DNA of 64,000 nucleotides, taken from positions 1-64,000 of the forward strand of contig CAJOCJ010000015.1 of the NCBI GenBank assembly GCA_905236635.1. Direction: 5' to 3'. Shown in pieces: positions 1 through 10,447 of this stretch (the first letter of the stretch is position 1; each line of letters starts with the position of its first letter). The translations under genes and the position numbers were made by a program. The stretch is from an uncultured Bacteroidales bacterium (GTDB taxonomy: Bacteria; Bacteroidota; Bacteroidia; Bacteroidales; F082). Under the pieces are notes generated by a model. It was not told where the DNA came from. It saw only the letters and a list, made by a program, of their open reading frames with translations, and searched no databases.

Positions 1-39
1 GGATTAAGAGCAAAAATCCTCGGCGGAAAATATCAATAA
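1..39 (+). CDS. C-terminal end of an unidentified upstream gene (partial)
   Basis: An open frame enters from the left edge and reads twelve codons (GLRAKILGGKYQ) before TAA at 37-39. The stop shares its last A with the ATG of the next gene, the TAATG type of junction seen elsewhere in this window between co-transcribed genes. That is the main reason to think it is a real gene end. The tail is too short to identify; a KILGG-like ending occurs in some amidohydrolases, but I do not rely on that. Confidence 0.4.
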   Translation, partial: GLRAKILGGKYQ

Positions 40-431
40 TGATAACAAAAAAGAATATGAACATTGAGGATTTTCGTGAATACTGCCTTTCATTAGGCGT
101 TGTGGAGGAGAAACTGCCATTCGCAAAGATGCCCGGAGGCGACTCCGTGTTGGCTTTCTATGTCAATGGCCACACGTTTTGCTATTGCGATATCGACGGC
201 TTCCGTTCCGTTATAGTCAAATGCCAAACTGAGCGTATCCCTGAGCTGATGGAAACCAATGGAATATGTCCTCCCGACAACCACTTCAATTCAAAATATT
301 GGATAGGAATAAATCCCTATACCGCTCCAGACGACTTGCTGACAGATCTGACAAAAAATTCATACGAAATAGTTAAAGCAAAATACACAAAGAAAAGAAA
401 AAGAAAGTTGGAAGATATTTATGAACGGTGA
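39..431 (+). CDS. MmcQ/YjbR family protein
   Basis: This 130-residue protein belongs to the MmcQ/YjbR family, small cytoplasmic proteins with a double-wing fold like DNA-binding proteins, whose physiological role is not settled. The whole length fits the family: an N-terminal helix (NIEDFREYCLSLGV), the KLPF and FYVNGHTFC strands, a central CQTERIPEL segment, and the SKYWIGI motif near residue 86. The last 15 residues are very Lys/Arg-rich. The start overlaps the preceding stop by one base, suggesting translational coupling to the gene that runs off the left edge. I infer no specific function. Confidence 0.8.
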   Translation: MITKKNMNIEDFREYCLSLGVVEEKLPFAKMPGGDSVLAFYVNGHTFCYCDIDGFRSVIVKCQTERIPELMETNGICPPDNHFNSKYWIGINPYTAPDDLLTDLTKNSYEIVKAKYTKKRKRKLEDIYER

Positions 432-477
432 AGAATTATTTTTTTATTTTTTTACCTGACATTTTGTCAGAATTTTG

Positions 478-485
478 TATTTTTG
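478..485 (+). promoter_or_regulatory. -7 promoter element before pheT
   Basis: TATTTTTG matches the Bacteroidota -7 consensus TAnnTTTG exactly and lies 38 bases before the pheT ATG. I do not see a -33 TTG at the usual 19-21 base spacing, so this is a half-match. Confidence 0.5.
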
Positions 486-523
486 CAGGATTAATGTTTG
501 CAAAAAAATAAACATCATATACA

Positions 524-2992
524 ATGAAAATCTCATATAATTGGCTTAAGCAGTACATCAAATGCGACCTCCCAGCGGAGGAACTTGGAAAAACATTGAC
601 AGGAACAGGTCTCGAAGTGGAAGACATGACACGTTATGAGTCGGTGAAAGGCGGCCTCAAAGGCGTCGTCGTCGGCAAAGTGCTCACATGCATCGACCAC
701 CCTAACTCCGACCACCTCCACATCACCACCGTCGACGTGGGCGAAGCCGAGCCTCTGCATATAGTGTGCGGCGCTCCTAACGTGGCAGCAGGACAGAAAG
801 TCCTCGTGGCAACAATAGGTTGCGAGCTGTGGAGCGGCGATGAGCACTTCACCATCAAGAAAGGCAAGATCCGCGGCGAGGTGTCGGAAGGCATGATTTG
901 CGCCGAAGACGAGCTCCAGCTCGGCACATCACACGAAGGTATCATGGTGCTGCCCGAGAGTTACGAAGTGGGCAAGCCTGCCTCGTTCTATTTCCCTGTG
1001 GAAGAAGACTTCACATACGAGATAGGCCTCACCGCCAACCGCTCCGACGCCACCTCGCATATCGGCTGCGACCGCGACATCGTGGCTGCCCTCAACCATA
1101 AGAACAACACACGCGAATACCATATCACACGCCCTTCGGTCGATGCTTTCAAGGTGGAAAACACCAACAACAACATCGAGGTCATAGTGGAAGACACCAA
1201 GGCTTGCCCACGTTATACAGGCGTGACAGTCAGCGGCGTGAAGGTAGGCCCGTCACCGGCATGGCTCAAAAACCGCCTTGAGGCGGTGGGCATCCGCTCA
1301 ATTAACAACATCGTTGACATCTCTAACTTCGTCTTGATGGAAGTCGGACAGCCGATGCATATCTTCGATGCCGATAAAATCAAAGGTAAGAAGGTGATTG
1401 TCAAATGCTTGGCTAAAGACACTCCGTTCACCACTTTGGACGGCATCCAACGTAAGCTCAGTGCCACCAACCTCATGATATGCAACGCCGAAGAGCCGAT
1501 GTGCATCGCAGGCGTGTTCGGCGGCCTTGACTCTGGCGTCACCGAGGAGACCAAGAACGTCTTCATCGAGAGCGCTTACTTCAACCCTACTTCTATCCGT
1601 AAGACCGCGCGTTTCCACGGTCTGCAGACGGATGCTTCATTCAGGTATGAGCGCGGATGTGACCCTAACATCACCATGTATGCCCTGAAACGCGCGGCAT
1701 TATTGGTGAAAGAACTGGCAGGCGGCACAGTGTCATCAGAGGTGAAAGACGTAGTCAACGGCGACTTCACACCTGTCCGCGTGCAGCTTAAGTTCGATTA
1801 TCTCAATAAGATTGCAGGCCAGAATATCGAGAAAGACGTGGCTGTCAACATCCTCAAAGACCTTGATTGTCAAGTGGTTGAGCTCACCGACGCATACGTC
1901 ACCGTCGATGTTCCGACATGCAAAGTCGATGTGTATCGTCCAGCCGACCTCGTCGAGGAAATCCTCCGCATCTACGGCTACGACAACATCGCTATCCCTA
2001 CGAAAATCAACGCCAGCCTCAACGTCAACGTGAAGCCTGAGAAAGAGAAGATTCAGAAAGAGATCTCAATCATGCTGGCATCGAACGGCTTCTACGAAAT
2101 CATGAACAACTCTCTCACGAAATCGGCATACACTCGCGACCTCGACAGCTTCGACGAGGCTCATAACGTGAAAATCATGAACCCGTTGAGCAGCGACCTC
2201 GACGTGATGCGCCAGTCGCTGCTGTTCGGCGGCCTCGAGAGCATCGCACGCAACCAGAGCTTCAAGCAGTTCGACATGAAGTTCTTCGAGTTCGGCAACG
2301 TGTATTTCTACAACGGCGAGAACAAGCAGACCGAGGAAAAGCCGCTCAACCCTTACACCGAGAACTATCGCCTCGACCTCCTCATGACAGGCAACGACAA
2401 GGAAGAGTCGTGGAACAACAAGCCGATGAGCCTCACCTTCTACGACCTGAAAAAATATGTGCTAGGCATCATGCACAAGCTCGGCATCGACACCGACGCC
2501 CTCGACCGTCTCGAAGGCACCGAGTCGCATTATGAGTATTCACTCGTCTATGCGTTGAATAACAAGGTGTTAGCTACTATCGGAAAGATCAACGCCAAGA
2601 CCTTGAAGATGTTCGACGTAAAAAAAGTAGTGTATCACGCCACCTTCGACTGGGATGCCATCATGAACGTGGTAAAAGGTCTGAAGACCATCAGCTTCGA
2701 GGCTTTGCCGAAGTTCCCAAGCGTACGCCGCGACCTCGCACTCGTCATGGACAAGAACGTGACATTCGAGCAAATCAAGAAACTGGCGTTCGCGACAGAG
2801 AGAAACATCCTGAAATCAGTGAACTTGTTCGACATCTACGAAGGCGATAAGATTCCGGCAGGCAAGAAACAATACGCTGTCAGCTTTGTCATCCAAGACA
2901 AGCAGAAGACTCTGACCGACAAGGTCATTGAGAAGACCATGGCAAGGATTCAGCAGGCCATCGAGCAACAACTTAACGCAACACTGAGATGA
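524..2992 (+). CDS. pheT: phenylalanine--tRNA ligase beta subunit
   Basis: This is the beta chain of the alpha2-beta2 enzyme that charges tRNA-Phe; it carries editing and tRNA-binding functions and works in the cytoplasm with PheS, which is not in this window. The 822 residues match the long bacterial form. An N-terminal segment precedes an EMAP/OB tRNA-binding domain at about 40-155 (HPNSDHLH motif). The B3/B4 editing domain is at about 210-400, the B5 domain at about 405-475, and a class II-like core follows. The anticodon-binding FDX-ACB domain occupies the last 95 residues (FPSVRRDLALVMD). The next gene starts inside its stop codon (ATGA), so it heads a run that also contains the sigma-54 activator and lptE. 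Confidence 0.97.
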   Translation: MKISYNWLKQYIKCDLPAEELGKTLTGTGLEVEDMTRYESVKGGLKGVVVGKVLTCIDHPNSDHLHITTVDVGEAEPLHIVCGAPNVAAGQKVLVATIGCELWSGDEHFTIKKGKIRGEVSEGMICAEDELQLGTSHEGIMVLPESYEVGKPASFYFPVEEDFTYEIGLTANRSDATSHIGCDRDIVAALNHKNNTREYHITRPSVDAFKVENTNNNIEVIVEDTKACPRYTGVTVSGVKVGPSPAWLKNRLEAVGIRSINNIVDISNFVLMEVGQPMHIFDADKIKGKKVIVKCLAKDTPFTTLDGIQRKLSATNLMICNAEEPMCIAGVFGGLDSGVTEETKNVFIESAYFNPTSIRKTARFHGLQTDASFRYERGCDPNITMYALKRAALLVKELAGGTVSSEVKDVVNGDFTPVRVQLKFDYLNKIAGQNIEKDVAVNILKDLDCQVVELTDAYVTVDVPTCKVDVYRPADLVEEILRIYGYDNIAIPTKINASLNVNVKPEKEKIQKEISIMLASNGFYEIMNNSLTKSAYTRDLDSFDEAHNVKIMNPLSSDLDVMRQSLLFGGLESIARNQSFKQFDMKFFEFGNVYFYNGENKQTEEKPLNPYTENYRLDLLMTGNDKEESWNNKPMSLTFYDLKKYVLGIMHKLGIDTDALDRLEGTESHYEYSLVYALNNKVLATIGKINAKTLKMFDVKKVVYHATFDWDAIMNVVKGLKTISFEALPKFPSVRRDLALVMDKNVTFEQIKKLAFATERNILKSVNLFDIYEGDKIPAGKKQYAVSFVIQDKQKTLTDKVIEKTMARIQQAIEQQLNATLR

Positions 2993-4176
2993 TTGATATT
3001 CAAGCAATAAAGCAACGTTTTGGCATCATCGGCAACGACCCGAATCTGAACCGTGCCATTGAGGTAGCAGTGCAAGTGGCTGCCACCGACCTCACCGTGT
3101 TCATCAACGGCGAGAGCGGCACCGGTAAAGACGTGTTCCCGCAGATAATACACCAGAACAGCGTCCGTAAGCATGGTCCTTACTTTGCCATAAATTGCGG
3201 CGCCATCCCAGAAGGCACCATCGACTCAGAGCTGTTTGGCCATGAAAAAGGCTCATTTACAGGAGCTTACGACACTCGCAAAGGTTATTTTGAGGTCGCC
3301 GACGGAGGCACTCTGTTCCTCGACGAGGTGGCAGAACTGCCATTGGCGACACAGGCCAGATTGCTGAGAGTTTTAGAGAATGGCGAGTTTATCAAAGTCG
3401 GCTCTTCGAAGATTCAGAAGACCAACGTGCGCGTGGTGGCTGCGACAAATGTCGACATCCCGACAGCTATCGAGAAAGGACGTTTTCGCGAGGATCTTTA
3501 TTACAGACTTAACACCGTTCCGATCCACATCCCGGCGTTGCGCGAGAGAAAAGACGACATCAAACTGTTGTTCCGTAAGTTTGCCGCTGACATAGCCGAG
3601 AAATATCACATCCCTGCAGTGACGCTCACTCCTGAAGCCATGATGATGTTTGAAAACTACCGTTGGGACGGCAACATACGTCAGCTGAAAAACGTCACCG
3701 AGCAGATTTCAATCATTGAGACTGAGCGGGTTATCACGCCTGAGATATTAAAAAACTATCTTCCGGCGCAGACCGCCTTGCCAGTCATCATCAAAGACGA
3801 GAACAAATCCGACTTCTCTGAACGCGACATATTGTATAAGGTGCTGTTCGACATGAAGAAAGACATCACCGAGCTGCGTAAGACCGTCAACGAACTGACA
3901 TCGGGACAGATTCCCGTGGCCCAGCCCATTCAGGCTCAGCAGATCACACCTATCAAGGCGACGGTGCTAGACTACGAGAACACTCAGGACGCCGACATCG
4001 AATATGTCCAAGAGAAAACACCATCCGACAATCTCTCGTTGGTAGATAAGGAAAACGAAGTGATTATCAAGGCGTTACACAAACACAACGGCAAACGCAA
4101 GGAAGCCGCCAAGGAGCTCGGCATCAGCGAGCGTACGTTATATAGAAAGATTAAGGAATACGATATTAAAATGTGA
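2989..4176 (+). CDS. sigma-54-dependent transcriptional activator, no receiver domain
   Basis: This is a bacterial enhancer-binding protein that uses ATP hydrolysis to open promoters held by sigma-54 RNA polymerase. The AAA+ domain begins at the very N-terminus. Walker A is GESGTGKD at 41-48 and the sigma-54 contact loop is GSFTGA at 88-93, against the consensus GAFTGA. Walker B is near 106-114 and the arginine-finger region is GRFREDLYYRL at 164-174. A spacer of about 100 residues leads to a Fis-type helix-turn-helix at about 355-395 (KEAAKELGISERTLYRKI). At 395 residues it lacks any response-regulator or GAF domain, so activity is probably set by expression or an unknown partner. ATG overlaps the pheT stop by four bases and lptE follows directly. 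Confidence 0.92.
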   Translation: MIDIQAIKQRFGIIGNDPNLNRAIEVAVQVAATDLTVFINGESGTGKDVFPQIIHQNSVRKHGPYFAINCGAIPEGTIDSELFGHEKGSFTGAYDTRKGYFEVADGGTLFLDEVAELPLATQARLLRVLENGEFIKVGSSKIQKTNVRVVAATNVDIPTAIEKGRFREDLYYRLNTVPIHIPALRERKDDIKLLFRKFAADIAEKYHIPAVTLTPEAMMMFENYRWDGNIRQLKNVTEQISIIETERVITPEILKNYLPAQTALPVIIKDENKSDFSERDILYKVLFDMKKDITELRKTVNELTSGQIPVAQPIQAQQITPIKATVLDYENTQDADIEYVQEKTPSDNLSLVDKENEVIIKALHKHNGKRKEAAKELGISERTLYRKIKEYDIKM

Positions 4177-4682
4177 TGGTTAAGAAGATTAACACCTTAT
4201 TAATATTAGTGGCAATGGTATTGCTGACCAGTTGCGGCATCTACTCGTTCACCGGAGCGAGCATCCCTGCCGAGGCAAAGACCGTGTCAATACAGTATTT
4301 CCCTAACAACGCCAACTTGGTCAACCCCATGCTGAGCGATGTTATCACAAACACTTTGCGCGACTATTTCATGAACCAGACCACCCTCAATGAGGTGCCT
4401 GACAACGGCGACCTTGCCATCGAGGGCGAGATAGTGGATTACAAAACCGCGCCTACTGCCATCACAGGCGATCAGGTAGCGGCGTTGAACCGACTCACGA
4501 TAACTGTAAACGTCAGGTTTTACAACAGATACGACGAATCGAAGAACTTCGAGCAGAAGTTCTCGCAATACGAAGATTACGAGAGCGACCTCGACTTAAA
4601 CGCTGTGCAGGAAGACCTGATGACTACGATATGCAACAAGCTGTGCGAGGACATCTTCAACAAAGCAGTAGTAAATTGGTAA
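4176..4682 (+). CDS. lptE: LptE family LPS-assembly lipoprotein
   Basis: LptE is the outer-membrane lipoprotein that plugs and assembles the LptD translocon, which delivers LPS to the cell surface. The protein has a signal peptide ending in a lipobox (LLTSCG), followed by the typical YSFTGASIP opening and a small alpha/beta domain with repeated strands, as in the Bacteroidota LptE family. I chose ATG at 4176, which shares one base with the preceding TGA; a GTG at 4173 in the same frame is possible and would add one residue. The downstream TPR gene starts one base after its TAA. Association with a sigma-54 regulator is a conserved Bacteroidota arrangement as I recall it. Confidence 0.85.
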   Translation: MVKKINTLLILVAMVLLTSCGIYSFTGASIPAEAKTVSIQYFPNNANLVNPMLSDVITNTLRDYFMNQTTLNEVPDNGDLAIEGEIVDYKTAPTAITGDQVAALNRLTITVNVRFYNRYDESKNFEQKFSQYEDYESDLDLNAVQEDLMTTICNKLCEDIFNKAVVNW

Positions 4683-4683
4683 A

Positions 4684-5442
4684 ATGGAAAAGAACAAGTT
4701 GACACGGTTGTTGGAGCACCCGGAAATCATTGACACTGAGGATGTCAGCGAACTTGAGGCGGTGGTTAAGAAGTATCCTTACTTCACTGTGGCCCAGGTG
4801 TTGCTTGCCGCAGGCATGGGACGTGGCAATCACGAGAAAGCCCAGCAGCAGCTAAGATGTGCAGCGGCAATGGCACCCGACAGGAACGCGCTTCGCAAGC
4901 TATGTATCCAGCTTCCTGACGAATATGATGTCACAGCAGAACCTGATATTGTACCCGAGCCTGATGTCACGCCAGAACCCGAGATCATTCCGGAAAAGAC
5001 CATTCTCATTCCAGAAATTGACCTTGGCGGGACATCGGAAGACCTCAACCGCGAGATGGCACAGCTCGAAGAGAAACGCAAGACCCTTGATGAGTTGAAG
5101 GCCATCATCGAGAAAAAGATATCGGAACTCGAAAAAGAGAAAAAATCGCCTAAAAAAGAAGAAAAGAAGCTGTCGAAAGCGGAAATTATCGACAAATTTA
5201 TAGCAGAAAACCCGTCGATTTCACGTCCGAAACAGGAATTTTTCAACCCGATTTCAGCTGCACAAGAGTCGGTCATCGACCAAGAAAATATTGTAAGTGA
5301 AACATTAGCAACGATTTACGAAAATCAAGGGTATTTTGAAAAAGCAATTTCAATTTATGAAAAATTAAAATTAAAATATCCAGAAAAAAGTATTATCTTT
5401 GCGGCTCGTATTAATGCGTTAAAAGAAAAGTTAAACAATTAA
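4684..5442 (+). CDS. TPR-containing protein with Pro/Glu-rich linker
   Basis: This 252-residue cytoplasmic protein of unknown function has no signal peptide or membrane segment. An N-terminal helical region (to about 80) resembles a TPR-like repeat. It is followed by a linker of repeated Pro-Glu-Pro units (EPDIVPEPDVTPEPEIIPE), a charged coiled coil at about 115-165, and a C-terminal tetratricopeptide repeat (LATIYENQGYFEKAISIYEK) at about 206-245. The C-terminal part is markedly more AT-rich than the N-terminal part. It lies between lptE and secG in one transcription unit, so a link with envelope biogenesis or secretion is possible, but that is inference from position only. Confidence 0.75.
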   Translation: MEKNKLTRLLEHPEIIDTEDVSELEAVVKKYPYFTVAQVLLAAGMGRGNHEKAQQQLRCAAAMAPDRNALRKLCIQLPDEYDVTAEPDIVPEPDVTPEPEIIPEKTILIPEIDLGGTSEDLNREMAQLEEKRKTLDELKAIIEKKISELEKEKKSPKKEEKKLSKAEIIDKFIAENPSISRPKQEFFNPISAAQESVIDQENIVSETLATIYENQGYFEKAISIYEKLKLKYPEKSIIFAARINALKEKLNN

Positions 5443-5455
5443 TATTTTTAAGACA

Positions 5456-5791
5456 ATGTACGTAACAATTTCAGTATTAATCCTTATCGTCAGTTTCTTG
5501 ATGATGTTGGTGGTATTAGTTCAGAATTCGAAAGGTGGCGGATTGGCATCAAACTTCTCATCACACAACCAGATTCTCGGCGTCCGCAAGACTACAGACT
5601 TTTTGGAGAAGACAACCTGGACTCTCGCAGTTCTCCTCGTGTTGTTCTGCCTCGCATCAAGCGTGACAATTCCAAAGGCCGGTAATCAGGAAGTCAAAGG
5701 CAGCAAGGTTATCGAGAATGTTCAGCAGAACATGCCAGCAGCTCCAGTCGAGACTCCAGTTGAGGCTCCTGCAACAGAAACAGCAGAATAA
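5456..5791 (+). CDS. secG: preprotein translocase subunit SecG
   Basis: SecG is the small accessory subunit of the SecYEG channel in the inner membrane. The 111-residue protein shows the two expected transmembrane helices (about 3-23 and 54-74) separated by the conserved cytoplasmic loop with LVQNSKGGGLASNFS. A C-terminal Pro/Ala/Glu-rich tail extends past the second helix, as is common in this phylum. It is the last gene of the pheT run and is followed by a strong hairpin terminator at 5812-5846. Confidence 0.92.
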   Translation: MYVTISVLILIVSFLMMLVVLVQNSKGGGLASNFSSHNQILGVRKTTDFLEKTTWTLAVLLVLFCLASSVTIPKAGNQEVKGSKVIENVQQNMPAAPVETPVEAPATETAE

Positions 5792-5811
5792 TCTGAAAAA
5801 CAAGACAAAAG

Positions 5812-5846
5812 AATGTCAGAATGTCACTCGTTCTGACATTTTTTTT
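5812..5846 (+). terminator. Rho-independent terminator after secG
   Basis: A perfect 10-base-pair inverted repeat (AATGTCAGAA at 5812-5821 and TTCTGACATT at 5831-5840) encloses a nine-base loop. It runs into a T tract ending at 5846. This separates the pheT-secG unit from groES. Confidence 0.9.
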
Positions 5847-5930
5847 ATAATTTGGCAGACAAAATCACATTGGAATGATTTTTGATTATAAAAATTCGCA
5901 AGAAAAATAACAATTAAAAATACAAATATC

Positions 5931-6209
5931 ATGGCAAAATTGAATATCAAACCGTTGGCAGACCGCGTTGTCATTGAACCGGCTGTCGCAGAACAGAAAA
6001 CAGCAAGTGGAATCATCATCCCTGACACAGCAAAAGAGAAACCTCAGCAAGGCACAGTAGTGGCTGTCGGCCCCGGCACAAAAGACAACCCGATCACTGT
6101 GAAGGTCGGCGACACAGTCATCTACGGCAAATACGCAGGCACCGAGTTCCACCTCGACGGAAAAGACTATATGATCATGCGTGAAAACGACATCATCGCA
6201 ATCATCTAA
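5931..6209 (+). CDS. groES: co-chaperonin GroES
   Basis: GroES caps the GroEL ring and forms the closed folding chamber. The 92 residues show the canonical N-terminus ([13 protein letters not shown]), the mobile loop ([21 protein letters not shown]) and the closing strand [13 protein letters not shown]. It is full length and stands 29 bases before groEL in the usual bicistronic operon. The 84-base region between the secG terminator and this ATG must hold its promoter; I see only near-matches to TAnnTTTG there. No CIRCE-like inverted repeat is visible. Confidence 0.97.
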   Translation: MAKLNIKPLADRVVIEPAVAEQKTASGIIIPDTAKEKPQQGTVVAVGPGTKDNPITVKVGDTVIYGKYAGTEFHLDGKDYMIMRENDIIAII

Positions 6210-6217
6210 TTTTGTAA

Positions 6218-7873
<1,656 letters not shown>

Positions 7874-7913
7874 TCCTTTATTAGATAAAAGATAATAGAT
7901 TACAGATAAAAGA

Positions 7914-7950
7914 GAGCGCGAAGCGACCACATGGTTACTTCGCGTTCTTT
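7914..7950 (+). terminator. terminator after groEL
   Basis: A 15-position stem (7914-7928 with 7933-7947) has 14 pairs, two of them wobble, one C-A mismatch and a four-base loop. A short T run follows at the 3' side. The convergent gene ends at 8044, so the hairpin may help in both directions. Confidence 0.75.
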
Positions 7951-8043
7951 AGTTAATTTTTAATGCCCTTTTTGAAATACTCTCAGTACCCTGTGGTAAG
8001 TCGTATTTCTGCAAATGACATTAAAAATATCAAAATCTGTAAT

Positions 8044-9300
8044 CTAAATAGAATCTATTCCGTTCTCTCGCATGAACTTCCTGATTTCGGCGGCATGGCG
8101 TCCTTTGATGATGACGTGATGGTTGCCGATGGTATGGTTCAGAAGGTACGGTTTCAAGTTGATATCAAACGTGATTTGAGTACGGCAAAAATGATTGCTG
8201 TACTCATTTTTTATGGCTTTGGCTTCTGTCACGAACATCTTGTCGAGACGGCGGCCGCCCCATTTCACGATGGTGTAGTCTGTGAGAGGCATGTCGCCTT
8301 GTATCGCGACGCCGAGACCTGACTCAAAATGCGAGCGCACGGTGGTGCTATCACACATGGAGAGAGGCACAGTGCAGTGCGCGAGCATGGTGGTCTTGTC
8401 GGTGAGTTGCGACGGGTTGGCCATAAAGGCGGTCTCGTTGCAGAGTTTCTTCGCAAGAATCATGGTCATCAGCGTCTGCATATCGCCCTCGCAGCCAGCC
8501 ACGATGCCTTCGTCATTGAGCATGGCAAGAGCTATACAACTTGTTGTGTTACAGGCTCTTACAATGTCAAAGCATCGTATCGTCATAGCGTTGAGACGTT
8601 CGTCTTTACATATTTTCTTGATGGCGAGGTATGTCTTCGCGGCCTCGATAATGTCGGCATGTGAAGGTTCTTTCACAGATTTCGTACGTTGTTCAAGTTC
8701 TTTTGCCACGACCTCTGCCTCAGCGGCGTCTACTTCATTGATGTCATCGATAAGTCGCTCAAGGTCAATGAAAACCGTCTGGATTCCGTAATACTCGCGG
8801 AGGTAATCGTGGTCGACGCCGCTGGCAATGAGCCAGTCGGATGGCTTGCCGAACAAACCGATGCGTGTCCCCCGCAGAGACGCCGGACGCCAGATGTCTT
8901 TAAGCTGATTGTATGTCTCTTGATATGCTTCCTTGACGTTTCGTGCGATTTCTTCGTTGCTGCCGTGAATTATCCTGCCCTCGAAGCCGTTTTCCGAAAG
9001 GAACGACAGTATCTCCAATGCCGCCGCCAGCGAGTTGTTGCGTCCGTCTGCAATCAGAGTGGTGGTCTTCAGCATACCTGTTGACCATATCTTCTTAAAC
9101 AGATTCTCCACGCCGCCTGTCGCAACCATCACAAAATCAATGGATTGTATCGACGTGATAAGCCATGACCAACCGCTTTCTTCACCCAAGATGGTGATTT
9201 CGGCGTTACATTCTTTTTTCAAAAGACCGAACAGCTCGGCGTATTCTGAATTAACGAAACCGTCGCTTTGGAACGACGAACGAATGACTAAAACCTTCAT
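8044..9300 (-). CDS. L-fucose/L-arabinose isomerase-superfamily protein
   Basis: The 418-residue protein belongs to the fucose isomerase-like superfamily, whose members interconvert aldoses and ketoses using a divalent metal. I see an N-terminal Rossmann-like half (FVMVATGGVENLFKKI), a central RGTRIGLFGKPSDWLIASG segment that matches the family core, and a C-terminal part with MTIRCFDIVRACNTTSCIALAMLND and a GRHAAEIR motif. It is shorter than true FucI (about 590) or AraA (about 500), so the substrate is not predictable. It ends convergently toward groEL and lies 3 bases downstream of the ORF-end of no other gene on its own strand; the T9SS cargo gene upstream ends at 9303, so the two are probably co-transcribed. 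Confidence 0.75.
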   Translation of the reverse strand: MKVLVIRSSFQSDGFVNSEYAELFGLLKKECNAEITILGEESGWSWLITSIQSIDFVMVATGGVENLFKKIWSTGMLKTTTLIADGRNNSLAAALEILSFLSENGFEGRIIHGSNEEIARNVKEAYQETYNQLKDIWRPASLRGTRIGLFGKPSDWLIASGVDHDYLREYYGIQTVFIDLERLIDDINEVDAAEAEVVAKELEQRTKSVKEPSHADIIEAAKTYLAIKKICKDERLNAMTIRCFDIVRACNTTSCIALAMLNDEGIVAGCEGDMQTLMTMILAKKLCNETAFMANPSQLTDKTTMLAHCTVPLSMCDSTTVRSHFESGLGVAIQGDMPLTDYTIVKWGGRRLDKMFVTEAKAIKNEYSNHFCRTQITFDINLKPYLLNHTIGNHHVIIKGRHAAEIRKFMRENGIDSI

Positions 9301-9302
9301 TT

Positions 9303-10391
9303 TTAATGAGTTACAACAAATTTTTGTGTTTTATCTCCAACTTTGACGAAATAAATTCCATTTTCAAAACCAGAAGTATTTATATTCAAATCATCAGTAG
9401 CAAAAACCTCAAAAATGACTTGCCCTAAAGTATTGAAAATTCTGATATTTCCGAGGTTTTGACCACTAATCATCAAACTCTCATTAACAGGATTTGGATA
9501 TAAAGTGAAATTGTTTGCACCATGCTCATCAACGCTGCCATCGCCATATAAAACAATTTTTAATTCATATTCGCCGAATGAAGTTATAAGCTTTAAAAAT
9601 CCCTCCGACATTTTATAATAATTCACAAAAACCCAAACATCAAGACTATCTGATGGCGCAATTGTCATACCTTTTATATCATTTCCAGGAGTGAGATCAT
9701 TCCAACTATCCGTACATACAATGTTATAAAAATCATCCGAAAAATAATCTTCTATAACCAAATCTTCTGTAGTCTGGTTATAAATCGTAAACATACCAGG
9801 CTCATACAAACACCCCCAGTAACACTCTACAATATCAGTGCTGAATGTCACTTCTCCAGTCGGGCCAGGCTCACAGTCATGTTGTTGAATTCCGTGGCTT
9901 TCCAAAGCCGAGATGACGGTTTGAGCATTGTTGATAGGCCAAAGGTCGTTGATGACGATGCTGCGGTCAGGAGCGATGAGGATAACCGTCGGGAAAGCGC
10001 CAATCTGGTATTGGGTGCAAATGGTGGCACCTCCAGCTGGACCTCCAATGGTAGGATATTCCACACCATAAGTGTTAACCCAGTTTTGGCAGACAGCATC
10101 GCTATCCCTGTCGGAAATCTCAACATAATAAACATCATGCATGTTACAGCCAAAAGCATAATACGACTCAACGACTTTCGGAGTGGCCTGCTGGCATGGA
10201 TTGCAACTCGCAAAGAAGAAATCGACAAGTACATACTGTCCGCCGTCGAGAATATCGAAAAGATGGACTTCTGTTCCGTGACAATCTGTAGCAGTGAAAT
10301 CAACTGCAGTTGTTAATGGACATTGAGCAAACACATTGAGGCTCAATGCAATAGCAAAGATAAAGGTAAAGATTTTTTTCATAGTATCCAT
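9303..10391 (-). CDS. T9SS-sorted thioredoxin-fold secreted protein
   Basis: A signal peptide (KKIFTFIFAIALSLNVFA) is followed by a TlpA/thioredoxin-like domain at about 25-165 with the redox motif CNPC in FFFASCNPCQQ. A middle domain with beta-sandwich character and several cysteines follows. The last 75 residues form a type A T9SS sorting domain beginning LYPNPVNESLMI and ending GIYFVKVGDKTQKFVVTH. The protein is therefore expected to be exported across the outer membrane and attached to the surface. Redox activity on extracellular substrates is inferred from CxxC only. A second in-frame ATG at 10382 gives a more usual signal peptide and may be the true start; both lie downstream of the -7 box at 10410-10417. 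Confidence 0.82.
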   Translation of the reverse strand: MDTMKKIFTFIFAIALSLNVFAQCPLTTAVDFTATDCHGTEVHLFDILDGGQYVLVDFFFASCNPCQQATPKVVESYYAFGCNMHDVYYVEISDRDSDAVCQNWVNTYGVEYPTIGGPAGGATICTQYQIGAFPTVILIAPDRSIVINDLWPINNAQTVISALESHGIQQHDCEPGPTGEVTFSTDIVECYWGCLYEPGMFTIYNQTTEDLVIEDYFSDDFYNIVCTDSWNDLTPGNDIKGMTIAPSDSLDVWVFVNYYKMSEGFLKLITSFGEYELKIVLYGDGSVDEHGANNFTLYPNPVNESLMISGQNLGNIRIFNTLGQVIFEVFATDDLNINTSGFENGIYFVKVGDKTQKFVVTH

Positions 10392-10409
10392 TTTTAATTT
10401 ACATCGCTA

Positions 10410-10417
10410 CAAAGATA
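10410..10417 (-). promoter_or_regulatory. -7 promoter element for the thioredoxin-fold T9SS gene
   Basis: On the minus strand these bases read TATCTTTG, an exact TAnnTTTG match, 18 bases before the 10391 start. It forms a divergent pair with the plus-strand box at 10432-10439. Confidence 0.55.
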
Positions 10418-10431
10418 TAAAAACTTTTTAC

Positions 10432-10439
10432 TAATTTTG
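10432..10439 (+). promoter_or_regulatory. -7 promoter element immediately before HMG-CoA reductase
   Basis: TAATTTTG matches TAnnTTTG exactly and ends only eight bases before the ATG at 10448. Transcription would then begin a few bases from the start codon, giving a leaderless or nearly leaderless mRNA. Confidence 0.55.
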
Positions 10440-10447
10440 CAGTCTGT

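Noticed and set aside
5846..5854. TAnnTTTG promoter box before groES
   Set aside because: Around TATAATTTG the spacing between TA and TTTG is one base short or long, so it is not an exact match.
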